Shown here: piece after piece, positions 8,195 through 16,852 of the stretch
Position numbering within the stretch: the stretch's first letter is position 1
How the letters are laid out: each line of letters opens with the position of its first letter
NCBI RefSeq assembly: GCF_000344175.1
Contig: NZ_ALWW01000012.1
Coordinates: 22 to 63,564, forward strand
DNA length: 63,543 nucleotides
Source of the DNA: Listeria fleischmannii subsp. fleischmannii LU2006-1
GTDB lineage: Bacteria; Bacillota; Bacilli; Lactobacillales; Listeriaceae
Reading direction: 5' to 3'
Notes under the pieces: generated by a model
Databases searched by the model: none
What the model was told of the DNA's origin: nothing
Seen by the model: the letters and a program-made list of their open reading frames with translations, nothing else
Made by a program: the position numbers and the translations under genes

Positions 8195-8932
8195 ATGGTG
8201 AATCAAAAAATCGGTCTACAAATGTGGAGTGTCAAAGAAGCTTCGGAACGCGATTTTTTCGGAACGCTTGAAGAAGTTGCTAAAATAGGCTATGACGGTG
8301 TGGAATTTGCAGGCTACTATGATGTTCAGGCGCCAGATTTAAAGGCGAAGTTAGAGGAGCTTAATTTGGAAGTAGCTGGTTCGCACATTCCGCTTGAGCG
8401 TTTACTTTCAGATTTAGATGCCGTTATAAAATACGAAAAGACACTCGGAAATCGTCATATTGTATGCCCTTACGCGGATTTCAAATCGGAGGCGGAATGG
8501 GTAGAATTAGCGCACAAGTTTGAACGAATTGCGGAAAAAGTGGTAGAGGCGGGAATGACGTTTAGTTATCACAATCATGCTCATGAATTTAGAACCATTA
8601 AAGACGAATATATTTTAGATTTTCTGCTAAAAAAAGCACCACATGTATCGCTCGAACTAGATACGTATTGGGCGGAATTTGCTGGTGCGTCGGCGCCGGA
8701 ATATATGAAAAAATATAAAAACAGAATGCCCCTTATTCACCTAAAAGATCGTTTAGGAGACGAGAGCACTGAAATCGGAAGTGGCAATTTAGATATCCAA
8801 AGCTTTATACATGCAGCACGTGAAAATGGAACGGAATGGCTTATTATAGAACAGGAAGCCTTTCAGAAATTTGAACCATTAGAAAGTGTTAAAATGGGCT
8901 TTTTGAGCCTTGAAGGGATGGTTGCAAAATGA
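8195..8932 (+). CDS. sugar phosphate isomerase/epimerase family protein (TIM barrel)
   Basis: A 245-aa xylose-isomerase-like TIM barrel (AP endonuclease 2 family). Metal-ligand positions can be seen in [23 protein letters not shown] and IIEQEAF. Related proteins epimerise or isomerise keto-sugars or inososes. ATG 8195 is followed immediately by an alternative GTG. It starts 13 bp after the oxidoreductase stop and overlaps the ThuA-like gene by 4 bp, so the operon is tightly coupled. Confidence 0.88.
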   Translation: MVNQKIGLQMWSVKEASERDFFGTLEEVAKIGYDGVEFAGYYDVQAPDLKAKLEELNLEVAGSHIPLERLLSDLDAVIKYEKTLGNRHIVCPYADFKSEAEWVELAHKFERIAEKVVEAGMTFSYHNHAHEFRTIKDEYILDFLLKKAPHVSLELDTYWAEFAGASAPEYMKKYKNRMPLIHLKDRLGDESTEIGSGNLDIQSFIHAARENGTEWLIIEQEAFQKFEPLESVKMGFLSLEGMVAK

Positions 8933-9660
8933 TACAAGTAACAGTTTGGAACGAATTTCGCCATGAAAAAGAAAATGAAGTGGTAAGAAATATTTATCCG
9001 GACGGAATTCATATGCAAATCGCATCATTTTTAAAGGAAGCGGGATATGAGGCGCAAACAGCCACACTGGATGAAGCTGAACATGGTCTTACGGAAGAAG
9101 TTTTAGCCAAGACCGATTGTTTGATTTGGTGGGGGCATATGGCGCATGATGCGGTGGATGAAGAGATTGTGTCACGTGTCCAAAAGCATGTTTTGCGAGG
9201 TATGGGGCTTGTTGTGCTTCATTCTGGGCATATGTCGAAAATTTTTATGCGCCTTATGGGAACGAGTTGTGATTTGAAATGGCGCGAGGCGGATGAGCGT
9301 GAACGACTTTTTGTAGTGGATCCGACACATCCGATTGCTGAAGGGATTCCCGAGTCATTTGAGCTTTTAAAAGAGGAGATGTACGGGGAACATTTTGATA
9401 TCCCTGCGCCCGATGAGACTGTGTTCTTAAGCTGGTTTGAAGGCGGTAATGTGTTTAGAAGTGGCATTACGTATAAGCGAGGCAACGGGCGAATTTTTTA
9501 CTTCCAGCCTGGGCATGAATCTTATCCAACCTATTACAATGAATGGGTTCAAAAAGTCATTATAAATGGTGTCAAATGGTGTTCAGAAAATCGAAAGACC
9601 TATCCGGTTTATGGGAATCAAAAACCATTTTATGCGATTGAAGGGAGTAATGAAAAATGA
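8929..9660 (+). CDS. ThuA-like trehalose-utilization family protein
   Basis: A 243-aa ThuA-like protein with a glutamine-amidotransferase-like fold. Seen are [12 protein letters not shown] at about 65-76, [12 protein letters not shown], and [13 protein letters not shown]-type residues near the C-terminus. In rhizobia ThuA/ThuB act on trehalose through a 3-keto intermediate. Here ThuA flanked by Gfo/Idh dehydrogenases and isomerases suggests 3-keto-sugar metabolism, which is inference. It overlaps both neighbours by 4 bp. Confidence 0.88.
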   Translation: MIQVTVWNEFRHEKENEVVRNIYPDGIHMQIASFLKEAGYEAQTATLDEAEHGLTEEVLAKTDCLIWWGHMAHDAVDEEIVSRVQKHVLRGMGLVVLHSGHMSKIFMRLMGTSCDLKWREADERERLFVVDPTHPIAEGIPESFELLKEEMYGEHFDIPAPDETVFLSWFEGGNVFRSGITYKRGNGRIFYFQPGHESYPTYYNEWVQKVIINGVKWCSENRKTYPVYGNQKPFYAIEGSNEK

Positions 9661-10625
9661 AATTAGGCGTTTTTACACCATTATTTGCGGATTTAAGTTT
9701 AGACGAAATGCTTGATAAAGTAGCGAAAAGTGGACTTGATGCGGTGGAAATTGGAACAGGAGGAAATCCTGGTAATCATCACTGCCCAACAGACGAGCTT
9801 TTAGAAAGTGAAGAAGCACGTACAGCATATTTGGCGAAATTTAAAGAGCGCGGCATTCAAATTAGCGCGCTTAGCTGTCACGATAATCCAATCTCGCCAG
9901 TGAAGGAAGAACGAGAAGCGGCAGATACTATTTTACGGAAGACGATAAAGCTTGCGGCACTTTTAGGTGTGCCGGTTGTGAATACCTTTTCGGGAACTGC
10001 GGGGAATTCAGACGAAGCGACTGCGCCAAACTGGCCTGTCATTCCGTGGCCAACTGTTTATAGTGATATGAAAACTTGGCAATGGGAAGAGAAATTAGTT
10101 CCGTATTGGAAAGAAATTGGCGAACTTGCGGAGGGGCACGGGATTAAAATTGGTATTGAATTACATGGCGGCTTTTTGTGTCACACACCATATACGATTT
10201 TAAAGTTGCGTGAGATGACAAATGACGCAATTGGTGTCAACCTTGACCCAAGCCATCTTTGGTGGCAGGGAATTGATCCGGTTGGCGCGATTAAAATTTT
10301 AGGCGAAGCCGGTGCAATTCATCATTTCCATGCGAAAGACACCTATTTAGACCAAGATAATATGAATCTATACGGTCTTTTAGACATGCAACCTTATGGG
10401 GAAGTTAAAACGCGTGCGTGGACTTTCCGTTCAGTGGGTTGTGGTCATAGTTTAGCGGAATGGTCGGATATGATGAGTGCACTTCGCACATATGGCTATG
10501 ATTATGTGGTGAGTATTGAGCATGAGGATCCATTAATGTCGATAGATGAAGGGTTCAAGCGAGCGGTTACGAATTTACAATCTATTTTAATTCGTGACGT
10601 GCCGCAAGATATGTGGTGGGCCTAA
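9657..10625 (+). CDS. sugar phosphate isomerase/epimerase family protein (TIM barrel)
   Basis: A 322-aa xylose-isomerase-like TIM barrel, paralogous to the 245-aa protein two genes upstream but longer. Metal-binding segments are visible in [31 protein letters not shown] and VSIEHED. The start overlaps the ThuA-like stop by 4 bp. Its partner role with the two Gfo/Idh dehydrogenases is probably isomerisation or lyase action on a keto-sugar; the substrate is not inferable. Confidence 0.9.
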   Translation: MKLGVFTPLFADLSLDEMLDKVAKSGLDAVEIGTGGNPGNHHCPTDELLESEEARTAYLAKFKERGIQISALSCHDNPISPVKEEREAADTILRKTIKLAALLGVPVVNTFSGTAGNSDEATAPNWPVIPWPTVYSDMKTWQWEEKLVPYWKEIGELAEGHGIKIGIELHGGFLCHTPYTILKLREMTNDAIGVNLDPSHLWWQGIDPVGAIKILGEAGAIHHFHAKDTYLDQDNMNLYGLLDMQPYGEVKTRAWTFRSVGCGHSLAEWSDMMSALRTYGYDYVVSIEHEDPLMSIDEGFKRAVTNLQSILIRDVPQDMWWA

Positions 10626-11683
10626 TGGAAAAAGTGAATTTAGTCATTATTGGTTTTGGTGGCATGGGATCTTATCATGTGGAGCTGGCTAAGATGAGTG
10701 AGCATGTTGTCCCTGTTGGTGCATTTGATATTGATGAAAAAGTACATGAAAAAATTCGTGAAAAAGGATTGCGGGTTTACCGTAGTTATCAGGAAGTTTT
10801 GGCGGATGAATCAGTGGATGCGGTTTTAATTGCTACGCCAAACGACGTGCATAAAAAATTAGTCATTCGGGCGCTTGAATCCGGAAAGCATGTGTTATGT
10901 GAAAAGCCTGTTACTTTAAATACAACGGAGTTAAAAGAAATTTTAGCTGTTGCAGAGAAAACGGGTCGGACGTTTATGGTACATCAAAATAGGCGTTATG
11001 ATCAAGATTTCTTGATTGTAAAACGGATGATTCAAGAAAAATCAATTGGGGATGTTTACCGCATTGAATCGCGTGTGCAAGGTGCAAATGGTATTCCAGG
11101 TGACTGGCGCCATTTAAAAGCGCAGGGCGGCGGTATGGTTCTTGATTGGGGCGTTCATTTGCTCGATCAATTATTGTTTATGGTTGATTCGAAAATAAAG
11201 CATGTATCTGCCAACCTAAGTTTTATCCTAGGGGACGAAGTTGATGACGGTTTTGTAAGTACGATTACGTTTGAAAACGGGGTTACCGCGCATATTGAAG
11301 TTGGGACGACTAATTTCATTAAGCTACCGCGCTGGTATGTGCTTGGAACAAACGGAACGGCGGTCATTCGTGACTGGGATTTAAGCGGGGAGGTTGTTAT
11401 TGCGACTGAAAACCTGCATAACTCGCAGCCGACTCCAATTCAAGCAGGACAAGGGCTCACAAAAACGATGGCGCCCCCTTCTGAAGAGGCGACTGAAACG
11501 CGCGCTCTCCCTGCTCCGCTCGAAATGGAGACTAGTTTATATAATAACTTTGCGGATGTTATTTTAAAACAGGCGACTCCAATTGTGAAAAACGAGGAAG
11601 TGTACCGTGTTTTAACTTTAATTGAAGCGATTTTTAAAGCAGCTGAAGAAAATAAAGTGATTGAAAACTTTGATACAATTTAA
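10625..11683 (+). CDS. Gfo/Idh/MocA family NAD(P)-dependent oxidoreductase
   Basis: A 352-aa second dehydrogenase of the operon. It has a Rossmann motif VIIGFGGMGSYHVE, EKPVTLN near residue 94 and GGGMVLDWGVHLLDQ in the substrate domain. ATG 10625 overlaps the preceding stop by one base (TAATG). An in-frame GTG at 10613 lies inside the previous gene and is less likely. With the first Gfo/Idh enzyme it could run an oxidation and a reduction at different steps of one sugar pathway. There is no transporter in the operon. Confidence 0.9.
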   Translation: MEKVNLVIIGFGGMGSYHVELAKMSEHVVPVGAFDIDEKVHEKIREKGLRVYRSYQEVLADESVDAVLIATPNDVHKKLVIRALESGKHVLCEKPVTLNTTELKEILAVAEKTGRTFMVHQNRRYDQDFLIVKRMIQEKSIGDVYRIESRVQGANGIPGDWRHLKAQGGGMVLDWGVHLLDQLLFMVDSKIKHVSANLSFILGDEVDDGFVSTITFENGVTAHIEVGTTNFIKLPRWYVLGTNGTAVIRDWDLSGEVVIATENLHNSQPTPIQAGQGLTKTMAPPSEEATETRALPAPLEMETSLYNNFADVILKQATPIVKNEEVYRVLTLIEAIFKAAEENKVIENFDTI

Positions 11684-11711
11684 AAAATCCATCCCGTATG
11701 CGCTACTTTTT

Positions 11712-11736
11712 GTTTAAAAATTTCTCGTTGTGGAAC
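11712..11736 (+). promoter_or_regulatory. possible SigB-type promoter for csbD-like gene
   Basis: GTTTAA at 11712-11717, then 13 bases, then TGGAAC, a partial match to the SigB pattern GTTTAA-N13-GGGTAT. CsbD proteins are classic SigB targets, which is why the weak match is worth recording. Confidence 0.45.
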
Positions 11737-11774
11737 ACTAATAAAGAAGACAATTTTGTTAGGAGGAATTTTAC

Positions 11775-11963
11775 ATGACTGAAGATAAAGGACTTTCCGA
11801 CATATTAAAAGGTGCTAAAGATAAAGTCGTCGGAGAAGCAAAAGATTCATATGGTAAGCTTACGGGAGATAAAGCCAAACAAGGTGAAGGTAAAGCACAA
11901 AAAGCAAAAGGTACAGTAAATGAAAAAGTTGGCGAAGCAAAAGATAAGTTATCAGATGAATAA
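11775..11963 (+). CDS. CsbD-family general stress protein
   Basis: A 62-aa, very hydrophilic K/G/E/D-rich protein with the CsbD pattern: LKGAKDKVVGEAKDS, then KQGEGKAQKAKGTVNEKVG. It is the expected length for the family and has a strong TAGGAGG ribosome site. CsbD proteins are induced by SigB in general stress, but their molecular role is unknown. In Listeria a CsbD-like gene follows the same sugar operon, so this position is conserved. A terminator follows. Confidence 0.9.
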   Translation: MTEDKGLSDILKGAKDKVVGEAKDSYGKLTGDKAKQGEGKAQKAKGTVNEKVGEAKDKLSDE

Positions 11964-11967
11964 ATGA

Positions 11968-12010
11968 AGAACAGCTTGGTTTCTTATAATGGGAACTAGG
12001 CTGTTTTTTT
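11968..12010 (+). terminator. terminator after csbD-like gene
   Basis: AACAGCTTGGTTTC / GGGAACTAGGCTGTT imperfect stem (with G-U pairs) and a T7 tail. Confidence 0.75.
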
Positions 12011-12030
12011 AGAAAAAAGGAGGGTTTTCT

Positions 12031-12636
12031 TTGGAAAAAGTTCTATTTGTATTGCTCGAGGAATTCGCTGATTGGGAACTAGCCTCCCTTGCAGCTGCTT
12101 TAAATGAGGAGCCGGAAAATGGCCAGGCTAAACGTTATTTAGTGGAAACTGTATCGCTTAAAAAAGAGCCCATTAAATCAATTGGTGGAATTACAGTCCT
12201 TCCAGATTATGCATTAAATGAGGTGCCAACCGATTTTTCCGCCCTGATTTTAATTGGTGGGAATTCTTGGCGAAAAAAAGAAAGTGAAGATGTAATGGAA
12301 CTGGTTCATTATGCGATTAGCCGAAATGCTGTTTTGGGAGCGATTTGTGACGCCGCTTATTTTATAGGCTCCCATGGCATTTTAAACGAAGTGAAACATA
12401 CGGCTAATTTTCTGGAAGAGTTGCAAGAGGTTCCGCTTTATACAGGTGAAAAGTATTTTGAAGCGAAGCAAGCGGTTCGTGATGGCTCAATTGTGACAGC
12501 AAATGGCTCCGCAATTTTTGAATTTGGTAAAGAGGTCATGCTTGCCATGGATGCATTTCCAAAAGCCGAAATTTTAGAATGGTACGATTTCTTTAAATTA
12601 GGTTACTATGAGGCAAAAAAGAAACATCCATCCTAA
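12031..12636 (+). CDS. DJ-1/PfpI family protein (type 1 glutamine amidotransferase-like)
   Basis: A 201-aa DJ-1/PfpI fold protein. The nucleophile-elbow cysteine is in GAICDAAYFIG at about residues 107-117, and ILIGGNSW lies earlier. The start is TTG 12031, placed 7-8 bases after a strong AAAGGAGGG. Family members act as deglycases, chaperones or stress proteins; nothing in the neighbourhood narrows this. A bidirectional terminator separates it from the convergent acetyltransferase. Confidence 0.85.
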   Translation: MEKVLFVLLEEFADWELASLAAALNEEPENGQAKRYLVETVSLKKEPIKSIGGITVLPDYALNEVPTDFSALILIGGNSWRKKESEDVMELVHYAISRNAVLGAICDAAYFIGSHGILNEVKHTANFLEELQEVPLYTGEKYFEAKQAVRDGSIVTANGSAIFEFGKEVMLAMDAFPKAEILEWYDFFKLGYYEAKKKHPS

Positions 12637-12640
12637 TTCT

Positions 12641-12669
12641 AAAGCCAAGGTGGTACTCGCCTTGGCTTT
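12641..12669. terminator. bidirectional terminator
   Basis: AAAGCCAAGG / CCTTGGCTTT hairpin between convergent genes. Confidence 0.8.
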
Positions 12670-13195
12670 AACAATCTTCTGGGTTAATAATAGAAAGGGT
12701 CATGTGATCTTCCCATTTTCCATTTATTTTGACATTTTTCCGCGCGATACCTTCTTTTTCAAAACCAGCTTTTTCTAAAACACGCATGCTCCGTAGGTTA
12801 TGTGGCATAACACCTGCTTCAAGTCTGTGTAAATTTAATTTAGAAAAAGCAATAGCAACCACTTGTTTTACGGCCTCCGTCATATAGCCTCGTCCATTGA
12901 CTTCACGGTCTAAAAAATAACCGACCCAAGCACTTTGTAAGCTATGACGTAAAACGCCTGTTAATGCAATAATACCAACGATGGAACCAGTCGCTTTTTC
13001 TTCAATAACATACGAATACGCGTGGTCATTTTCAGAACTTAATTTTGCCTGAATAATCCGATTTTTTTGCCCCTCTAATGTATAAAACTCATCTTTTCTA
13101 AGTCCTGTATAGTTTTGGAAAAACTCACGATTACGTTCTTCAAGTGCAAGCAATTCGGTGGCATCATCTAGTTCCATATAGCGAAGTGAAATCAA
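12668..13195 (-). CDS. GNAT family acetyltransferase, RimJ/RimL type
   Basis: A 175-aa acetyltransferase resembling those acting on ribosomal-protein N-termini. It contains GYFLDREVNGRGYMTEAV (acetyl-CoA loop), LNLHRLEAGVMPHN and SMRVLEKAGFEKEG, which are the RimJ/RimL hallmarks. The substrate is not predictable because many paralogues of this group acetylate other targets. It is monocistronic and transcribed convergently with the DJ-1-like gene. Confidence 0.88.
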   Translation of the reverse strand: MISLRYMELDDATELLALEERNREFFQNYTGLRKDEFYTLEGQKNRIIQAKLSSENDHAYSYVIEEKATGSIVGIIALTGVLRHSLQSAWVGYFLDREVNGRGYMTEAVKQVVAIAFSKLNLHRLEAGVMPHNLRSMRVLEKAGFEKEGIARKNVKINGKWEDHMTLSIINPEDC

Positions 13196-13251
13196 AATTT
13201 TCAGCCCCTTTTTTTAATTTTAGTATACACAAAAGTTAGGGAAACGAAAAG

Positions 13252-13668
13252 CTAGCGTGTTAAACATAATTCAATATCACGTAAATAAACTTCCTGCCCT
13301 TGTTTTAGAGTTAAAGTGAGTCTCGATACAACGCCTAGAAAATCGTTATTCATCCGAATCTTCTCTGTGATTACTACACGCGTTTTATTTTCGTTCGTTG
13401 CTTTATATTCTTCAAAAATGTAGCCGCTAAAAAAGCGATGTTTAATTTTATAGATGCGATATTGATTGGTTTTTTCGTCAATTCTATAAAAATCTAATTG
13501 TTGTCCGTTTGAATAAAATTCAGTTATTTTATTTGAGGAAGGTTCAGTTTGCATTCGTACGATATCTGTTCGCCAAGAAACATTACTTCTATAAGCCAGT
13601 AGATTCCAAACTTTTTCAACTGGCGCAGAAACGATGCGTTCTGCTACAGATTTTTCATATAGCCACAT
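13252..13668 (-). CDS. SRPBCC (START-like) family protein
   Basis: A 138-aa single-domain SRPBCC protein. It opens with VAERIVSAPVEKVWNLLAY, the usual first strand and helix of polyketide-cyclase/START-like folds, and ends in a long helix. Such proteins bind hydrophobic ligands; no ligand can be named. ATG 13668 is chosen because AAAGGGG lies 7 bases upstream, whereas the in-frame start at 13689 lacks one. Confidence 0.75.
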   Translation of the reverse strand: MWLYEKSVAERIVSAPVEKVWNLLAYRSNVSWRTDIVRMQTEPSSNKITEFYSNGQQLDFYRIDEKTNQYRIYKIKHRFFSGYIFEEYKATNENKTRVVITEKIRMNNDFLGVVSRLTLTLKQGQEVYLRDIELCLTR

Positions 13669-13732
13669 AAAAATTCCCCTTTCTTTCAAAGTTAACGTTC
13701 TTATACCTGTTTTCTTTTTGTTTGAAACGTAG

Positions 13733-13761
13733 TTGACATAAATTCAAATATGGTATATTCT
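13733..13761 (+). promoter_or_regulatory. promoter of ABC-F leader
   Basis: TTGACA at 13733-13738 and TATTCT at 13756-13761 with 17-bp spacing (TATATT overlaps at 13754). About 300 bases of leader follow before the ABC-F start codon. Confidence 0.7.
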
Positions 13762-13958
13762 GCTAATGAACAGGAAGTGTTGAAATTGAGAATTATCGTA
13801 CCATTCGTAGAAAAGATTTCCTCTGCACAAATGAAGAAGACAGGGCATTGTGTAGAGGCTAAAAAATTTGAAAATCCTTGTCGGTAAAAGTTGGCATCAT
13901 CACATTTAAGATGGCTTATTTGTGTTGCCCTTTTCCCGGCACTGACTGAAAATGGATT

Positions 13959-13999
13959 AAAAGGCCAAAGACAATTGCGTTTGTCTTTGGCCTTTTGTT
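13959..13999 (+). terminator. leader terminator 1
   Basis: Perfect 16-bp stem AAAAGGCCAAAGACAA with loop TTGCG(T) and its complement, ending in T-rich sequence, about 70 bases before the ABC-F start. Confidence 0.85.
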
Positions 14000-14006
14000 T
14001 GAAACG

Positions 14007-14044
14007 AAACAGGAGGCGAACGAAAATGCTTCCTGTTTTTTATT
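14007..14044 (+). terminator. leader terminator 2
   Basis: AAACAGGAGGC / GCTTCCTGTTT stem with a T6 tail, directly before the ABC-F ribosome site. Confidence 0.7.
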
Positions 14045-14066
14045 TTGGCTGAAAGAGGAGATTAAA

Positions 14067-15581
14067 ATGAGTATTTTAGAAGTGAAAAATTTAACACAAA
14101 GTTTTCCAGACCGTATGCTTTATAAAGGAGCAGAATTTAATATTTATAAAGGAGAACATGTTGGGGTTGTGGGGCGTAATGGAGCAGGTAAAAGTACGCT
14201 TTTACAAATTTTATTAGGTACGCTTCTACCAGATGATGGAGCTATAAAATGGCAGTCCGGCATACAAGTCGGGCATTTAGATCAATATGCAGAAATAAAC
14301 GGGGATTATTCCATTTTGGCGTATTTAAAGCTAGCTTTTCAGTCCCTTTTTGAAGAAGAGGAGAAGATGAACGAGCTCTATGCAAGTGGAGACAGTGAGG
14401 CGATTTTAAAAGCTTCGAAAATTCAAGAAGAGTTATTACAGTTTGATTTTTACGGTATTGATCGCAAAATTACAGAAGTAACGAAAGGACTTGGGATTGA
14501 TGAATTTGGTTTAGACCAGCTTGTTAAAAATTTAAGTGGTGGTCAACGTGCAAAAGTGATTTTAGCTAAGTTGCTTTTAGAGGAACCAGATGTGCTTATT
14601 TTAGATGAACCGACTAACTTTTTAGATACCTTTCATATTGACTGGCTAGGAAATGTACTCAAAAATTCAAAGGGCGCATTTATTCTGGTGTCGCATGACG
14701 AAACTTTTTTAGATCATGTCACCACACATATTTTAGATGTTGAATTTGGGACGATTAAAAAATATACAGGAAGTTATAAAGCGTTCCTAAAGCAAAAAGC
14801 GCATTTACAAGAGTCCTATTCACGTGAATATACAAAACAACAAAGAAAAATTTCGGAAACAGAAGCTTACATTCGCAAAAATAAAGCAGGGGTTAATTCA
14901 AAAATGGCGAGGGGACGGCAAAAGCAATTGGATCGTCTCGAAAGGATAGCTCCTCCCACATTTCACGAAAAACCTCGCTTTCAATTTAAAGAAAAAAACG
15001 ATTTAGTGAGTGGGGAAAGTTTAGTCGTATCTGACCTTTTGGTCGGCTATGAAAAACCTCTGCTACCAAAACTGAATTTTCGTGTGCACGCTGGTGAGAA
15101 GTTTGTCATTACGGGATTTAATGGTATTGGGAAATCCACCCTTCTGAAAACCATTTTAGGTGAAATAAAGGCCTTAGGAGGGGAGATTCACTTCGCTAAA
15201 AATGTGCATATCGGTTATTTTGAGCAAGATTTAGTTTTTGATGCGAAAGAGATGACGCCCCTTCAATATATTCAAAATAAGTTTAAGACAAAAAGTGTGA
15301 AAGAAGTGCGGCAAATTCTAGCTCGTAGTGGTATTCGTGCCGAATTTGTTGACCGTCCGATTGAAACGCTGAGTGGCGGTGAACAAGCCAAGGTGAAGTT
15401 AACAGAATTGCTTCTTTTAGAAACCAATTTCTTAATTTTAGATGAGCCAACTAACCACTTAGATGCTCTTGCCAAAAAGGCTTTAAAGGAGGCGCTTCAA
15501 ACTTATTCAGGCACAGTTCTTTTAGTTTCACATGAAGCCGATTTTTATAAAAATCTCACCGAGCGAGAGTTAAAGTTGTGA
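14067..15581 (+). CDS. ABC-F family ATP-binding protein
   Basis: A 504-aa protein with tandem ABC ATPase domains and no membrane segments, the ABC-F architecture. Walker A is GRNGAGKST near residue 35 and FNGIGKST near 353; the signatures are LSGGQRAK and LSGGEQAK; Walker B is LILDEPTN in both halves. A basic linker (about 250-310) separates the domains. ABC-F proteins act on the ribosome, some protecting it from antibiotics. The attenuator-type leader suggests drug-inducible expression, which is inference. ATG 14067 follows GAGGAG; the frame extends upstream to 13995 through the terminators, so that start is rejected. Confidence 0.9.
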   Translation: MSILEVKNLTQSFPDRMLYKGAEFNIYKGEHVGVVGRNGAGKSTLLQILLGTLLPDDGAIKWQSGIQVGHLDQYAEINGDYSILAYLKLAFQSLFEEEEKMNELYASGDSEAILKASKIQEELLQFDFYGIDRKITEVTKGLGIDEFGLDQLVKNLSGGQRAKVILAKLLLEEPDVLILDEPTNFLDTFHIDWLGNVLKNSKGAFILVSHDETFLDHVTTHILDVEFGTIKKYTGSYKAFLKQKAHLQESYSREYTKQQRKISETEAYIRKNKAGVNSKMARGRQKQLDRLERIAPPTFHEKPRFQFKEKNDLVSGESLVVSDLLVGYEKPLLPKLNFRVHAGEKFVITGFNGIGKSTLLKTILGEIKALGGEIHFAKNVHIGYFEQDLVFDAKEMTPLQYIQNKFKTKSVKEVRQILARSGIRAEFVDRPIETLSGGEQAKVKLTELLLLETNFLILDEPTNHLDALAKKALKEALQTYSGTVLLVSHEADFYKNLTERELKL

Positions 15582-15623
15582 AGGAGAATAGATTTTATTA
15601 CAATAAAAAAAGGAGGGGTTAGG

Positions 15624-16062
15624 ATGAAAACAAATGTAAGTCTGTTAATTAAAAAATCTGTCGATGCTGTTTTTGAAGCCTTTATTAATCCGGAAATCAA
15701 CAACAAAATTTTGGTTTACAAAAAGCTCTGGAAAGTTAGTTGAGGGGGAGGAAATAACTTGGGAATGGGAAATGTATGGTGTTTCAGATGAGATTTCAGT
15801 TTTAGAAATCATTCCTAATAACCGTATTCATATTCGCGATTCAAACTTAAAGGAAACTATTTTTGCATTTGAAAGTTATTCAGAAACAGAAACGATTGTT
15901 AAAATTGAAAATGGCGAATTTGATCAGCTTAGCGAAATCGTGGATAGCACAGAAGGCTATACGCTCGTCTTAAGTGGCTTAAAAGCTTATTTAGAACATG
16001 GCATACAATTAAATTTAGTTGAAGATAAACATCCAAAGGCACGAATTGATAGAGAAAAATAG
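15624..16062 (+). pseudogene. AHSA1/SRPBCC family protein, frameshifted
   Basis: ATG 15624 after AGGAGGGG encodes a typical AHSA1-like start (LLIKKSVDAVFEAFINPEI) but hits TGA after about 40 codons. Removing one A at about 15699-15700 joins it to the +1 frame, which continues TTKFWFTKSSGKLVEGEEI to 16062, giving about 145 aa, the normal family length. These START-like proteins bind small hydrophobic ligands. The single-base shift may be a sequencing error. The gene follows the ABC-F gene closely and may be cotranscribed. Confidence 0.8.
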
Positions 16063-16112
16063 TTGGCTAATTGATAAATGAAAAAATTATCACAAATATT
16101 GACTCTGTTTTC

Positions 16113-16184
16113 ACAAACTGAACATCGCTTTATATCAACTTTTTTAGCAATAAAAGAGGAAAGAATGTTCAGTTTGTATTTATT
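16113..16184 (+). terminator. long inverted repeat, possible terminator
   Basis: ACAAACTGAACAT (16113-16125) and ATGTTCAGTTTGT (16165-16177) form a 13-bp stem with a 39-base loop, followed by T-rich sequence. The same 14-mer occurs upstream of the quinone reductase at 58586, so it could instead be an operator pair. Confidence 0.45.
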
Positions 16185-16190
16185 TTTAGT

Positions 16191-16241
16191 TTATAAATAT
16201 TATTATTTACTGTTGACATCTTCTTAAAATCAGATGATAAT
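16191..16241 (+). promoter_or_regulatory. ahpCF promoter with PerR-like box
   Basis: TTGACA (16213-16218), 17-bp spacer, GATAAT (16236-16241). Immediately upstream, TTATAAATATTATTA (16191-16205) matches the PerR consensus TTATAATNATTATAA with two mismatches. Peroxide induction through PerR is inferred from Bacillus. Confidence 0.75.
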
Positions 16242-16286
16242 TTAAGTGTGAGTAGTCACGAATTAAAGCTTTTAGGAGGAATTTAT

Positions 16287-16850
16287 ATGTCATTAATTGG
16301 AAAAGAAATTGAAGAGTTTACAGCAAAAGCTTTCCATCAAGGTGAATTTATCGATGTATCATCTGAAAACTTTAAAGGAAAATGGAGTGTCGTATGCTTT
16401 TATCCAGCAGATTTCACTTTTGTTTGCCCAACAGAGCTTGAGGATTTACAAGACCAATATAAAACGCTTCAAGATTTAGATGTAGAAGTTTATTCTGTTT
16501 CAACAGATACCCACTTTACACATAAAGCGTGGCACGATTCTTCAGACGCGATTAGTAAAATTGAGTACATAATGATTGGCGATCCATCCCACAATATTTC
16601 ACGCATTTTCGATGTGCTTGATGAGGAAGAGGGCTTAGCAAATCGCGGCACATTTATTATTGACCCAGACGGCATTGTTCAAACCGTTGAAATCAACGCA
16701 GATGGTATTGGTCGCGACGCTAGTACTTTAATCGATAAAATTCGTGCAGGTCAATATGTACGCAATAATCCAGGCGAAGTTTGCCCAGCCAAATGGAAAG
16801 AAGGCGCTGAGACGCTTAAGCCAAGTCTTGATCTTGTAGGGAAAATCTAA
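16287..16850 (+). CDS. ahpC: alkyl hydroperoxide reductase subunit C (peroxiredoxin)
   Basis: A 187-aa typical two-cysteine peroxiredoxin. The peroxidatic C47 lies in DFTFVCPTE and the resolving C166 in EVCPAKW, with the full-length C-terminal tail (LDLVGKI). It reduces H2O2 and organic peroxides and is recycled by AhpF, encoded 2 bp downstream. ATG 16287 follows AGGAGG; an upstream in-frame codon at 16248 lies in the leader. A PerR-like box and an excellent promoter precede it. Confidence 0.96.
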   Translation: MSLIGKEIEEFTAKAFHQGEFIDVSSENFKGKWSVVCFYPADFTFVCPTELEDLQDQYKTLQDLDVEVYSVSTDTHFTHKAWHDSSDAISKIEYIMIGDPSHNISRIFDVLDEEEGLANRGTFIIDPDGIVQTVEINADGIGRDASTLIDKIRAGQYVRNNPGEVCPAKWKEGAETLKPSLDLVGKI

Positions 16851-16852
16851 AG

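Larger units (their letters stand above)
13762..14066 (+). promoter_or_regulatory. attenuator-type leader upstream of ABC-F gene
   Basis: The leader of about 300 bases holds short candidate uORFs: ATG 13767 gives a 5-codon MNRKC frame, and a TTG after AGGAAGTG opens a longer one. Two successive intrinsic terminators follow, 13959-13996 and 14007-14044. This matches the logic of ribosome-sensing attenuators before ABC-F antibiotic-protection genes, including the rli53 leader described in Listeria. No T-box signature was found. The antiterminator pairing was not worked out. Confidence 0.65.

Noticed and set aside
13762-14066. T-box or metabolite riboswitch in the leader of the ABC-F gene
   Set aside because: No T-box sequence (GGTGG..CCGCG type) or recognisable riboswitch core was found; the uORF and terminator arrangement is explained better by ribosome-mediated attenuation.
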